Shown here: positions 23,001 through 33,908 of the stretch, piece after piece
Numbering within the stretch: position 1 is the stretch's first letter
How the letters are laid out: each line of letters opens with the position of its first letter
Assembly (NCBI RefSeq): GCF_964340395.1
Contig: NC_135555.1
Coordinates: 4,295,501 to 4,359,500 of the forward strand
Reading direction: 5' to 3'
From: Glandiceps talaboti
Lineage: Eukaryota; Hemichordata; Enteropneusta; Spengelidae
Length of the DNA stretch: 64,000 bases
The notes under the pieces: generated by a model
The model's database searches: none
What the model saw: only the letters and a program-made list of their open reading frames with translations
Told to the model about the DNA's origin: nothing
Translations under genes and position numbers: made by a program

Positions 23001-26000
23001 CCCTACAATGAGTGGCTAGCTTAACGTAAAAAATTGTCGTTTTAATTTGCCATCCTAGTGTGATGAATAAAGTAAATCTGATTCTGATTCTGATTCATAG
23101 TTCATGTCTAATTATTATACTTCTTAAACTAGTGTAAACAAAGTTGATGTATATATGTCTTGAGAATCAATCTAGGAACAGATGAACGAGTATTATTGAG
23201 ACTCCAGTACACATTTTAACAATAACACATACCAGTTAGGATATGTACTTAGTATGTGCTACTATAAGATGTCTATCGCCCCAAATGTCTGTTATGCAGG
23301 AACTACTTCCCCAAAGCTGAAAGGTGTATTTAACATTATGTATTGAGATGTGTAATTTACTTCATTGTATGTTGGTTTTATCATAAATGTATATTCAAGT
23401 GTTCATTTTCGAATTGTTCACTATTATCTATTTTGGGCCTACAAAACAAGACCCTCTTAAAGTGGCACAAGCTGAGTTTATAACCTTTTTACTCAAGTGA
23501 AAATACTTACATAAAACTTTGATTAAACTATTCAAGTGTGTCAGTGCATGGCTTCTATTGCAATTGTCTTGACATTCTTAGAACAGTTGATTCCATAGTA
23601 AGGATTCCCTCAACATTTTATAGATACAATAAATTATGTCATCAGATCGTTTATAAATTATAATACAGGATTTGAATTCAGTCCATTGCAAGTGATGATT
23701 AAGTATATTTCATTAAGTACAGTATTGTGAGTATCTTTAAATAATAAATTACATGCAAAAACAAATAAAACTCAGCTTGTACATATTTCAACACAATATT
23801 AAAATGTAAGATAATGTACTTACCACTTTCTCACCATACATTCTCTCACATATGTAACAGTACCACTGATTTTCATCACTCGCAATAAAAGTCAACTTCT
23901 CCTGGTATTCCTTAAAGAGAAAGAACAAACCATACAACATTTTGTATCATGGGTACAATCCAGAGGCTTTCTCAAAGTATAGGGGTTATAGGTCAAATAG
24001 GATAGGGGAACACCAAATGTTGGTACTTAACAAGAAAGTGTTGTGTGTTAGTGTCATGTCAAATTGGCTTACTCAGAGAACACAATAATCCACACACGAA
24101 CAGACAAATAGTCCTCTTGCCAGTCTTGGACAGTTTGTACAAAGCTATACTAACAATAATTTACCTTTAACAAGTTCTCTATCAGCTTCACGTTGTCATT
24201 TTCAACTGCTCCCTGGACTTCCACAATAAGTTCAGATACCTTTTTTATCAAGTAATGTTTCACTCCTTGCAGATGTACATTCCCATTCTGAATGAGAAAA
24301 AATAAAACTGAATGTCAGTTATTTGTGTACAGGCTATTATCTACATGCAGTGTTTCTACAATCATAGCATCTTGATAAGTATGTACTTAACATAGAGAAG
24401 TTCATTTTTAAAAAGATGTCCAGAATAAATTACAACATTTTCTGAAATCTTTACAGATATCCTAACCGATTCAAAATACTGGCAACTGAAGTAGTCAAGT
24501 AAAGTCTAGCTCCTAAGAGTCATCCCTGGTCCCCTGCCCCCTTTCTACCACTGCTGGCGCTACACTCACGAAAGGAGTCAGGTATGGGCCACCATATTTG
24601 TCAGGATCTTGACAAAAATGTCGGACTACCACGTGACATCACTAGCCAATCAACAGTACAGACGCTCGTATACGCGTAAAGTTCAATTTGGTGAGTCGTA
24701 GCAACATGGCTGTCACTGTCAGTAAAACCCCAGTGAAAATAAACACAGCAACATGTGTAGTTTGTGGGAGTGACGGACTTCGCTTAATTTTTAAGAAAAT
24801 TCGCAACAGCAAAGATAATCAGTTGCACATGTTGCTACTCAAGTATGGTGAAGTTGATGTTACCGAAGGTCAGATTTGTCGTAACTGTGAACGACGGCTG
24901 CACACTATCGACAAAATGGTAAGCAACTTTAAGGAGAAATGCCAGTCTCAGTCCATGCACCAAATCAGTCAGGTAAAACGATGTGCGAAATCCCCGTTGC
25001 AAATAAACTTTTTGACCAATTAGCACACTCGATAGTAATGGCCAATCACAGCCATGCATTAAGTGGCCCATACCTGACTCCTTACGTGAGTGTAGCGCCA
25101 GCAGCGGTAGAAAGGGGGCAGGGGACCAGACTAGTGTAAATAGCCTGAGTACGCCGCATCACAGACTGTAAGATACATCATGTCACTCCGCCCTCACTGA
25201 CCAACGTAAGAGGGCACCCTGTCATGGCATACCTTACAGACTCGCCACATTAGCACTCACACACATCATAGTGTTCTCACATATCATAGTACTTCCTTTT
25301 CACTAGTATTTCAAGCTGGTTGTTTTCTCACTCTAATAACACATTATTTTGAACTCATTTGACCAGACGTTAACTGATGTGACAAACATTTTACAGCACC
25401 TATGGTACCTACAGGGATGTAGCTAGTTTGCTAATTTAAAAGTAGCTGGTAAAATGTGAAAAGTAGATGGTACTATCTTGGAATGTGACTCATAAATCTG
25501 CCCAATGACAGATATATACTGATTGAAACAGAGAATTTACAAATATATATCTAAGTAGTGAGAGTATATATCAATAATGAAGATTGCTAATACATACCGT
25601 CATCCCATAATTACAACCGCATAAAAGGCAATTATTGCGTCCACTTGAATTCAACCTCAGATTTCTTTTAATTTCATTCTGATATGATACAAAATACAGA
25701 AGAGGAAAGGAGAAATGTTACAGTTTAACTTTAAGTGGATATTATTTTGGGTACCCATTTCTACAAAATGGTGAATTCCAATGTCCTGAATAGACAACAT
25801 GGATGTATATCTTTGATGTACACATGACACAGTTTCAAACTAAAACTTAACTTTTAATGTAGTGTAGTAATAACAATTAGCAGCTGCTTAACAAAGATAA
25901 GAAAATACTGCCACATTTATATAAAGTCTTTACTAAGCTGCCAATGTTACGAGGCAAAATGTGAATTTTACAACAAAAATGGAAGCCATTTTGGATGATA

Positions 26001-29000
26001 TTGCTAGAGTCAAGAAATGAAGTGATGTGTAAATGCACTGGACAGTATTTGATGTTTACTGAAAGTTTGGTTGAAATTGGCTTGTGTATTTGTGATAGAG
26101 GTGGACACGGATGGTTGAATGGGACCCTGCATAGTAGCCCCTTGTCTTCACTGTTTGAGGCTACCAACAGAACCCCATGCTGCATGAACGCCAGTGTGGG
26201 AAAGCTCAATGGTCGAACAGCTGGACTAGATATTCTTCAACAGAAATTTCTTGTTCATGCACAGGAAATCACATTGAATTGCTCTGACACTTTCTCTCCG
26301 CCCGCCCTTTTCAGCCGGGGCAATGCATGGCTGCCGACAGGGAGAGATTGCATCGCCCTGCCACGCTAGGTCCTCTGAGTGTACACATTCTAAATCCAAC
26401 ACCCTAATCCCCTCCATAGCTGATGGAATTTCACTGATTACTTACATCAAATCTATATTTTCACCTCCCACTACAGACACAAGATTGTGATATTTATAAA
26501 ATGTGAACATCTTTATTGTAAAATAATAATGACCCATACTTACACCTTTGCCAATTGCATCACCTTTCTTCTTGGGGTCACCAAACTCTTGGATGATTTC
26601 GATTAATTTAGCTATCTTTATTTTAAATCTCTGTTGAACATGAAATAAACAATCATATAAACAAGATGAAATTTAACAAAATCCAATTATTACCAGTGAT
26701 TACTTGCACCGGGTAAACACACAAAATAGTGGTATTTTCACTACATTGCAATGCTGAAAACATTTATTGCATAACTGTATACAGATGAATGCAGGATGTC
26801 ATGTACACAAAATCACTTGAACACACAGCTGTTACAAATGCATATGGAAATTCTTGTTTCATATATCTACATCCTTATAGTAGAACCATATGATATGAAG
26901 TGGGTATTCAGGACATATGTACTTGTGTTTTGGGACGTCTTTCTTTGATTTTTCACTACTGCTATGGTTGTGAAACCAGCTTGGAGTCATACTAAAACTA
27001 TGGGGTTTAACTTGATACTTTGACACTCAGTGGACATCTTATTGTATCAAATACTGCATTCACCAGTGATAACAGGGAGTATAAAATCATGATATTATAG
27101 GGCTGCTTGACCACCTGTTTCTAAAACCTTGATCAGACGACTGTAGTAAAATGATCTGAGGTAAATTGGTGCAAATTTCACCTGAGAAATGTGCACAAAC
27201 AGAAACACAGATACACACATAGATCAGGACACACTAACTCGCATCACCACTATACTACCTCTCCTTATGAGAAGTCAAATACAGAAGGGAGCCTTGAAAG
27301 ACATAACCCCCAACTGGTGTGTTTAGGGCACATTTATTGTTCAAATTTAAACAGTGTCGCTAGATAAAAAACTTCATAATTAATTACCCAATTTGCTATT
27401 TGACCTTGTATATGGGGGTCAAAGTCAAAGGTCAAGGTATAAAAAGAAGCTGACCATTGGGGTGTAGACATTTCGATGGAGTCTTTGTGTATTCAACTTC
27501 CAGAGCTATGAGGGTGAACGTATGAAAGGAACCCAATGTAATAGCCACCTCCAGGCAGTGCCCATTGGGGCTAATCAAATACAAATGTACACCATTCAGC
27601 TGGCAGGCACACAAATTATTCAAGATGGTTAGACTTACACCCCATTTTCTTAAAGTTAGTGTTGACTTAACAGGGGAGTTTTCCTCTTCCTTTTTTGAAA
27701 GATCATCTGGTCCTGATTTGGGTACCATTTTTGGCTTACTCTGAAAAGAAAAAGAGACATATCAGAACTTCCCTTCTATCATTTATAATTCTTTGAAGAG
27801 ATTAACAAACAAAAATGTGTGCATAGATGTTGATAGACTACATGTAATAGTCTACGTTTGTCATCACAGGTTCAGATTAACAAAATGAATAAAAATAGTA
27901 TTTGACTCAAAGATGTTTTCTCCCGAAAAGGTACATACCGTGCTATCATTTTCTAAAACACTTCCAGCTTGGCCTTTAACTTTAGCACTGTGCTTTTTAC
28001 TCTGTTGATGATTTTCAAAGTCCTGATTAGATACAAGAAAGATTAGATGTTAAAGTCTGATTGCAATGGTGATGGCAATCCATAGATATAAAATGATATG
28101 ATAACAGATTCATGCTATATTTCAGTCTTGGTTTTGGATGCCCAATCACACACTGTGACATAGCAGTACACATGCCAATCATAGGGCAGTATACAAGCCA
28201 ATCACAGAGCAGGACAGGACAGGACACAAGCAAATCACACAACAGTACACAAGCCAATCACACAACAGTAAACAAGCCAATCACAGAGTACTACACAAAT
28301 CAATTTTAATCCTAAAGTAGTACACAAGCCAATCACACAACAGTACACACACACGAACATGCACACATTTGTGCTAAGCACTTCTCAATACGGAATAAAT
28401 ATTTTGCACTTACATTAATGGTTTTGAAATCCCTTTCACACACTAAGCATCTTATCTGTTGTACTCTTGATCTCTAGATGAAAAGACAGTATGAGTAAGA
28501 ATGCAATTCATTGACATTAACTCCAATAAAAGTGATATACATATAAAGCTGATTACACTTACTGCTTTAGTGCCTGTCATTGACAGTATTGCTGCAAAGT
28601 CTTCAAACTGCTCCTTTCTCTGCTTATGCTGTTTCCCTGCTACATGTGGTTCAAGAGACTGTATAGAAAATAAATGAGTAAATAAATGACTGCATGAGTG
28701 GATGAATGAGTGAGTGAGTGAGTGAGTGAGTGAGTGAGTGAGTGAGTGAGTGAGTGAGTGAGTGAGTGAGTGAATTAATTAATGAATGAATGAATAAAAG
28801 AATGAATGAATAAAAGAATGAATGTATACATCTTGGAAATATAAGTTTTAAACTCTTGCTGTTACTTTGTTCAAAACTCCAACCTATTCTCAGTTAAAAT
28901 CAATAAAAATATCGAGCAATGCCCATTGGGGGCTAATGACAAATGACACAAACCATGACCTGGCAATAAAGGTACTGTACAGTGTAATTTATTATTAATT

Positions 29001-31040
29001 TGTTGGTAATATAGCTCTCAACATCCCAAAAGATTATTACCATTTTGTTCAAAAATTTGTGTTCACATATTGAGCAGTACCATTCATAATGATCTTTGAG
29101 TTTAAACGTTTCATGTTTCAACTTCTCTTTTATGGTTTTCTGCAAGAAAGAAAAAACAAATAATTACTTCACTATTGCATATACCAAAGAACAGTATATA
29201 AGTATTGCATTCTGATCTGGGCATGGATGACAATGATCTGATCAATATTATTGCAATTTATTGGCTGGGGGAGGGGGGCGGGGGGGGGGGGGGGGTGTTC
29301 TGGTCCTAGAATGTCCTTCTTAAATGAATGGAAAAACAAATGATCTACAATCATTACCAACACTGAAAGAAGCAGAAATAAGTCATTGCAATTCATTACA
29401 TATCTCAATGGTAGAACTCTTATTTCTGTGTGAAAAGGATATTGACTAAGTATACTATGTGAATTACTGAATGTCAGACCACAGGCTACAGTATATTTGT
29501 TGATTTGTATGATGTGCCCAGAGTAAAACTACGTTGTCAGCTGTACATTGGATGTCATTGTATGATGTGCCCAGAGTAAAACTATGTTGTCAGCTGTGCA
29601 TTGGATGTCATTGTATGATGTGCCCAGAGTAAAACTACGTTGTCAGCTGTACATTGGATGTCATTGTATGATGTGCCCAAAGTAAAACTACGTTGTCAGC
29701 TGTACATTGGATGTCATTGTATGATGTGCCCAAAGTAAAACTAAGTTGTCAGCTGTACATTGGATGTCATTGTATGATGTGCCCAAAGTAAAACTACGTT
29801 GTCAGCTGTACATTGGATGTCATTGTATGATGTGCCCAGAGTAAAACTACGTTGTCAGCTGTACATTGGATGTCATTGTATGATGTGCCCAAAGTAAAAC
29901 TAAGTTGTCAGCTGTACATTGGATGTCATTGTATGATGTGCCCAAAGTAAAACTAAGTTGTCAGCTGTACATTGGATGTCATTGTATGATGTGCCCAAAG
30001 TAAAACTACGTTGTCAGCTGTACATTGGATGTCATTGTATGATGTGCCCAAAGTAAAACTAAGTTGTCAGTTGTACATTGGATGTCATTGTATGATGTGC
30101 CCAGAGTAAAACTAAGTTGTCAGCTGTACATTGGATGTCATTGTATGATGTGCCCAAAGTAAAACTAAGTTGTCAGCTGTACATTGGATGTCATTGTATG
30201 ATGTGCCCAAAGTAAAACTAAGTTGTCAGCTGTACATTGGATGTCATTGTATGATGTGCCCAGAGTAAAACTATGTTGTCAGCTGTACATTGGATGTCAT
30301 TGTATGATGTGCCCAAAGTAAAACTAAGTAATAGATATACAGATCAACTTCTTCAATATGTACTCACCGGCATCTCATCCAGTATTAGATTCGGGTTCAA
30401 CTTTACAATTCCTTCAGCTTGTAGATGTTTTTTTCCTCTAATGTGCTGATAAAAACTCTGAAAAAGAATATTTCAAACCATAAAAAAAAAATGTTATGTC
30501 AATAATTCAAACACAGCTCAAACACAATGTACTGTTAATGGCTAGTGCAAACAATGCAACACAACACAACACAACACAACACAACACAACACAACACAAC
30601 ACAACACAACACAACACAACACAACACAACGCAACGCAACACAACACAACACAACACAATACAATAAGCACTGATGTTACAAATTTTACATAGACACTTG
30701 ATAGGCACTTGGTTAGAGAGTTCATTTGTGACTTGCTTGCTTGAGTTTGTCTGTAACTTACTTTCTCTCCATAAGTAGTGATATTACAAATCTTGCAGTG
30801 TTTTGGAGCCCCATCAGCAGCCTTCTGCCGCAACCTTTCCTTTCTGATGTTCTCTGCCTGTTGCTTAATCCTAGCCTCTTCAACAGCCTTCTGGTGTGAC
30901 TTGTTTTTGTGTTCCCCCTCTGATGAAAACAAGGGTTTCTGTTCACGCAATGCCGATATCACCCTTTCCCTGACATCACCTTGTGGGTTTGGTCTAAGAT
31001 CAAACAGGCTAGGTAATTTTTTAGGTGATGCCGTACTCAT
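20026..31040 (-). CDS. Six-finger U1/matrin-type C2H2 zinc-finger protein, unassigned
   Basis: Fourteen minus-strand exons, all in phase: 30762-31040, 30368-30457, 29041-29139, 28563-28658, 28414-28473, 27939-28022, 27639-27740, 26544-26630, 25598-25678, 24165-24287, 23824-23910, 21622-22957, 20926-21041, 20026-20301. Product about 971 residues. Fingers: CKIC...HIRGKKH, CSIC...HVAGKQH, CLVC...HQQSKKH, CLLC...HLQGVKH, CYIC...HITSESH, CLVC...HCKTAGH. Spacing is C-x2-C-x11-13-H-x5-H, the RNA-binding-type matrin/JAZ pattern. Fingers 1-5 are each split by a phase-0 intron. Residues 397-841 are one acidic, low-complexity exon with a DDDNDDDDDDD run and a duplicated NIQS...DVPSGV segment. The tail is very basic (KRRRRSRGRKRSGRKSKQQ), probably nuclear. 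A nuclear RNA-binding role is inferred. I do not recognise an orthologue. Confidence 0.85.
22990..23097 (+). mobile_element. LINE-like 3' tail
   Basis: The sequence GTGATGAATAAAGTAAATC is followed by TCTGATTCTGATTCTGATTC. A short AATAAA-containing end plus a TGATTC-type tail is typical of CR1/L2/Rex-like LINE 3' ends. Only the tail is present, in an intron of the zinc-finger gene and in opposite orientation. Confidence 0.5.
24526..25129 (+). mobile_element. 604-base element with about 66-base terminal inverted repeats carrying a zinc-finger exon
   Basis: Left end CTGGTCCCCTGCCCCCTTTC and right end GAAAGGGGGCAGGGGACCAG are exact inverses, and similarity runs inward for about 66 bases (CTGGCGCTACACTCACG, GGAGTCAGGTATGGGCCAC) with few mismatches. 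Between them is a 111-codon plus-strand frame, described separately. It is inserted antisense in an intron of the zinc-finger gene. The long, well-kept repeats suggest fairly recent activity. Superfamily not determined. Confidence 0.8.
24688..25023 (+). CDS. ZAD-like zinc-finger exon inside the inverted-repeat element
   Basis: Starts MVSRSNMAVTVSKTPVK. A C-x2-C pair (CVVCGSDG) and a second C-x2-C pair (ICRNCERRL) sit about 40 residues apart, followed by VSNFKEKC. This resembles N-terminal ZAD-type or treble-clef zinc domains found on transposase-related and C2H2 proteins. A GT donor (CAG/GTAAAACG, around 24972) follows CQSQSMHQISQ, after which the frame soon stops. It may be a first exon that splices to something outside, or a remnant of a longer element's gene. 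Confidence 0.5.
   Translation: MVSRSNMAVTVSKTPVKINTATCVVCGSDGLRLIFKKIRNSKDNQLHMLLLKYGEVDVTEGQICRNCERRLHTIDKMVSNFKEKCQSQSMHQISQVKRCAKSPLQINFLTN
25162..25243. mobile_element. Short hairpin MITE, family copy 3
   Basis: Starts CAGACTGTAAGATACATCAT and ends GGCATACCTTACAGACTCG, with inner GCCCTCA and AGAGGGC arms. It lies 33 bases after the larger element at 24526-25129, so two DNA-transposon insertions sit side by side. Confidence 0.75.
28130..28345. repeat. Degenerate tandem repeat with many CCAATCA motifs
   Basis: Units of roughly 23-30 bases of the ACACAAGCCAATCACA type recur about seven times, in an intron of the zinc-finger gene. Each carries CCAAT, the NF-Y core, which may be coincidental. 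Confidence 0.7.
28707..28830. repeat. (GAGT)n then (GAAT)n microsatellite
   Basis: About sixteen GAGT units are followed by GAAT/GAATAAA units. Intronic. Confidence 0.95.
29507..30331. repeat. 53-base minisatellite, about 15.5 copies
   Basis: Units read GATGTGCCCAGAGTAAAACT then ACGTTGTCAGCTGTACATTG, repeating every 53 bases with only a few alternative bases (CAGAG/CAAAG, CTACG/CTAAG). This uniformity implies recent expansion. It sits in the intron that splits finger 1 from finger 2. Confidence 0.95.
30555..30664. repeat. (CAACA)n microsatellite
   Basis: About twenty pentamer units lie in the intron after the first coding exon of the zinc-finger gene. The VVLCC-rich frame read through it is not part of the protein, since a GT donor at 30761 ends the exon first. 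Confidence 0.95.
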
Positions 31041-31506
31041 CTTTCCAGAGAATCCTTGATCCTATGCAATACAAAGAATATTAGCTGTTACAAAAACCAT
31101 GTTTTACCTTAAAGGCCAGAGTATCAATCTCAGTGTTATCTTATCATAAGGACTACATAATACATTGGATTATTCTTTTGTTCTGAATCAATCAACTTTT
31201 TCTATAGTTCTACCAGACAACTGTTTTGCACACCTACATGTTAATCCGAATCCAAAGTAGGCCTTTAAATTGAAAAGTTTGGGGTTTTTTTGGTTGTTTT
31301 TTTAAATTACTGCTTTTATCAATTTTCTCTACATATTTGCAGCGAAATTATTCAATGGGATTCACTTATAATGTTAATATAAATGTACCATGAACATAGT
31401 TCTTGTTGCACATTAAAAAACAGCATGGCATTTTAAGATGTGGACAGTTAAAGTGAAAATTAGACACTCTTGTGGCCAAGCACACATACATTCAGTGCAA
31501 GTGTTG

Positions 31507-31860
31507 TCAACATCTTTCACAACATATATACATGTACAGTACTAGTAGTTGAAGATGAAGTTAAAGTCAACATCTTTCACAATATACATGTACAGTACTA
31601 GTAGTTGAAGATGAAGTTAAAGTCAACATCTTTCACAACATATACATGTACAGTACTAGTAGTTGAAGATGAAGTTAAAGTCAACATCTTTCACAACATA
31701 TACATGTACAGTACTAGTAGTTGAAGATGAAGTTAAAGTTAACATCTTTCACAACATATACATATACAGTACTAGTAGTTGAAGATGAAGTTAAAGTTAA
31801 CATCTTTCACAATATATACATGTACAGTACCAGTAGTTGAAGACGGAGTTAAATTCTACA
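31507..31860. repeat. 58-base minisatellite, about six copies
   Basis: Units contain TCAACATCTTTCACAACATA, TACATGTACAGTACTAGTAG and TTGAAGATGAAGTTAAAG. The array lies about 470 bases upstream of the zinc-finger gene's start codon. The last unit is the most diverged. Confidence 0.95.
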
Positions 31861-32649
31861 GTTGTCATATTTCTATATGCAGCTGTTGTGAATGGTGTCA
31901 ACAACAGTTGCACTGAATACAGTGGGCTACAAGTAGTGCCTAATTCCTCTTTGCACTGTCCACCGCTTTAAAGTGCACCTGACATGTCCTAAATTGCCAT
32001 GCCACCGAATGTTTCATGCACCAAAAATATATATGTTTACAGTAATTGAAGGATATTGACAGCTTCCCCTCCCACATTCCCTTCAAGGCAGCAACTGCAA
32101 AAAACTCTGGATGTGGTCCGAGTTATTGCACAAGGGACTGCTTATTAAAAGAAATGTCAAAGGGGTAAGTTTTACAACAACATGGTCTTGGCACTGGGAA
32201 TAGGTTACAAGTATAGTATAACAGAATTTTATGACCTTGTGTCACCATACTGGGAATGACAACCAACTCATGCTGAAGCAATTAGGAATATAGGTTACAA
32301 GTACCATAGTACCATCATTGACAGAATTTTATGATTTGGTGTCATTATACTGGGAACATGACTGTGTCATGCTGAACTTATGATTGAAGTACTTATAAGT
32401 ACCCACAACAAAACTGTCAGTCACATATATGACATGTATACCATACATGTAGTGTGTTAGGACAAAGTGTTCCATAATGATTTCCAGATGGGCTTAAATT
32501 TAATATCCAGTGACCAGTCATACGATAGTTACTGCTTTGAGGCAAGTAAGTGTTTCCTCTGCCAAATGAGGTCATTTCACATTTACAAATTAAAATGCTG
32601 GCCTTTGGAGCAGGGTGACTGTCAATCCAGTCAGAGCCATTGGAGTCAA

Positions 32650-33190
32650 CCAAGTCATTTTGTTAAAGGGAACACTCCCATATCACAAGATAGCTACTAC
32701 AGTGAACCAAGTCATCTTGTTAAAGGGAACACTCCCATATCACAAGATAGCTACTGTGGTGACCCAAGTCATCTTGTTAAAGGGAACACTCCCATATCAC
32801 AAGATAGCTACTGCAGTGAACCAAGTCATCTTGTTAAAGGGAACACTCCCATATCACAAGATAGCTACTGTATTGAACCAAGTCATCTTGTTAAAGAGAG
32901 CACTCGAGTATCACAAGTTAGCTACTGTAGTGAACCAAGTCATCTTGGTCAAGGGAACACTTCCATATCACAAGATAGCTACTGTGGTGACCCAAGTCAT
33001 CTTGGTCAAGGGAACACTTCCATATCACAAGATAGCTACTGCAGTGAACCAAGTCATCTTGGTCAAGGGAACACTTCCATATCACAAGATAGCTACTGCA
33101 GTGAACCAAGTCATCTTGTTCAAGGAAATACTCCAATATCACAAGATAGCTACCATAGTCTAGCAAATCATCTTGTTAACAAAAGCACTG
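32650..33190. repeat. 57-base minisatellite, about 9.5 copies, open in several frames
   Basis: Units start at 32650, 32707, 32764 and so on to 33163, each with CCAAGTCATCTTGTTAAAGG and ATATCACAAGATAGCTACTG. Because 57 is divisible by three and the unit lacks stops in three of the six frames, long open frames (one of 245 codons) arise. The 19-residue peptide PSHLVKGNTPISQDSYCSE repeats. No start context, splice site or domain supports a gene. Confidence 0.9.
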
Positions 33191-33673
33191 ATATGCATGG
33201 GTAATTTTACTGAGATATTTGAGAACATCAGAGGTATGGATCATCACAAAGCAGAGTAGCTTAGAAAAGCAGCCCCCCAAAGCTAGTCTTGCTGCTAGAC
33301 GTTCAGGCTTTCTTTCGATACTATAAGCGAACGAAGTTCGCAGTGAGGGCTTGCACGAACAGTCTAGCTAATGTCATTTTCAGACCGGACATTCCATTGA
33401 GATTAGTGGGTTGGGCCATGTATGCATATATATTCAATCTCTGCATGCAGGTGTTGACAAACACATTTATGTCATTACTATGTATTATCAGTTTATGGTA
33501 ATTGTGTTTGATGAGTGTGTAGACGTTGTCATTCACACATTTTAGTTAACACATTGGTGGTTATTTTTACAAGCCCCTCCTTAAGATGAATATGCATGAA
33601 AAATTAGCTATTGTCCTCTGTTTGTGCTTGTCGCTAATACGGTTCTCTGATTGGCAGTTATTTATATCCTATT

Positions 33674-33757
33674 TGCTAGACCTCGGATGTTCCATCCTCG
33701 ATAGTGATGTTCGGGCGTGTGTTGTATTCTATCGGAAGAACATCCGAGGTCTAGCAG
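33674..33757. repeat. Hairpin-forming inverted repeat
   Basis: GCTAGACCTCGGATGTT at the left is the inverse of AACATCCGAGGTCTAGC at the right, with ATCGATAG-like inner complementarity. A related CTGCTAGACGTTC motif lies at about 33290, so both may be ends of one decayed insertion. The family is unknown. Confidence 0.6.
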
Positions 33758-33908
33758 ATAGACTACCCCCAAAGCTTGATCATTTCACCTTGCTTTAGGA
33801 ATGCCTTTCCAGCTGGACAAAAGTAAGGAAGGACTTAATGCATGTATGCACTTGGCAGAGTTACAGTGAAGTTTAATATATCTAGTAACTTTGAATTGAA
33901 AATTATAA

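Larger units (their letters stand above)
31041..33908. other. Intergenic region between zinc-finger and glutamine-rich genes
   Basis: Holds the 58-base and 57-base minisatellites and a two-copy repeat of about 95 bases (about 32195-32385). No exon was supported. The 5' UTR of the zinc-finger gene may begin after the TATTGCATAG acceptor-like site just above 31056. Confidence 0.55.

Noticed and set aside
25995-26369. Plus-strand 124-codon frame
   Set aside because: No domain or splice support; it lies in an intron and may belong to an unrecognised interspersed repeat.
29507-30331. Regular 53-base array considered as CRISPR-like
   Set aside because: Units are contiguous with no unique spacers, and the setting is a eukaryotic intron: it is a minisatellite.
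30507-30760. Extension of the first zinc-finger-gene exon into a VVLCC-rich sequence
   Set aside because: A GT donor at 30761 ends the exon, and the following exon completes the finger in phase.
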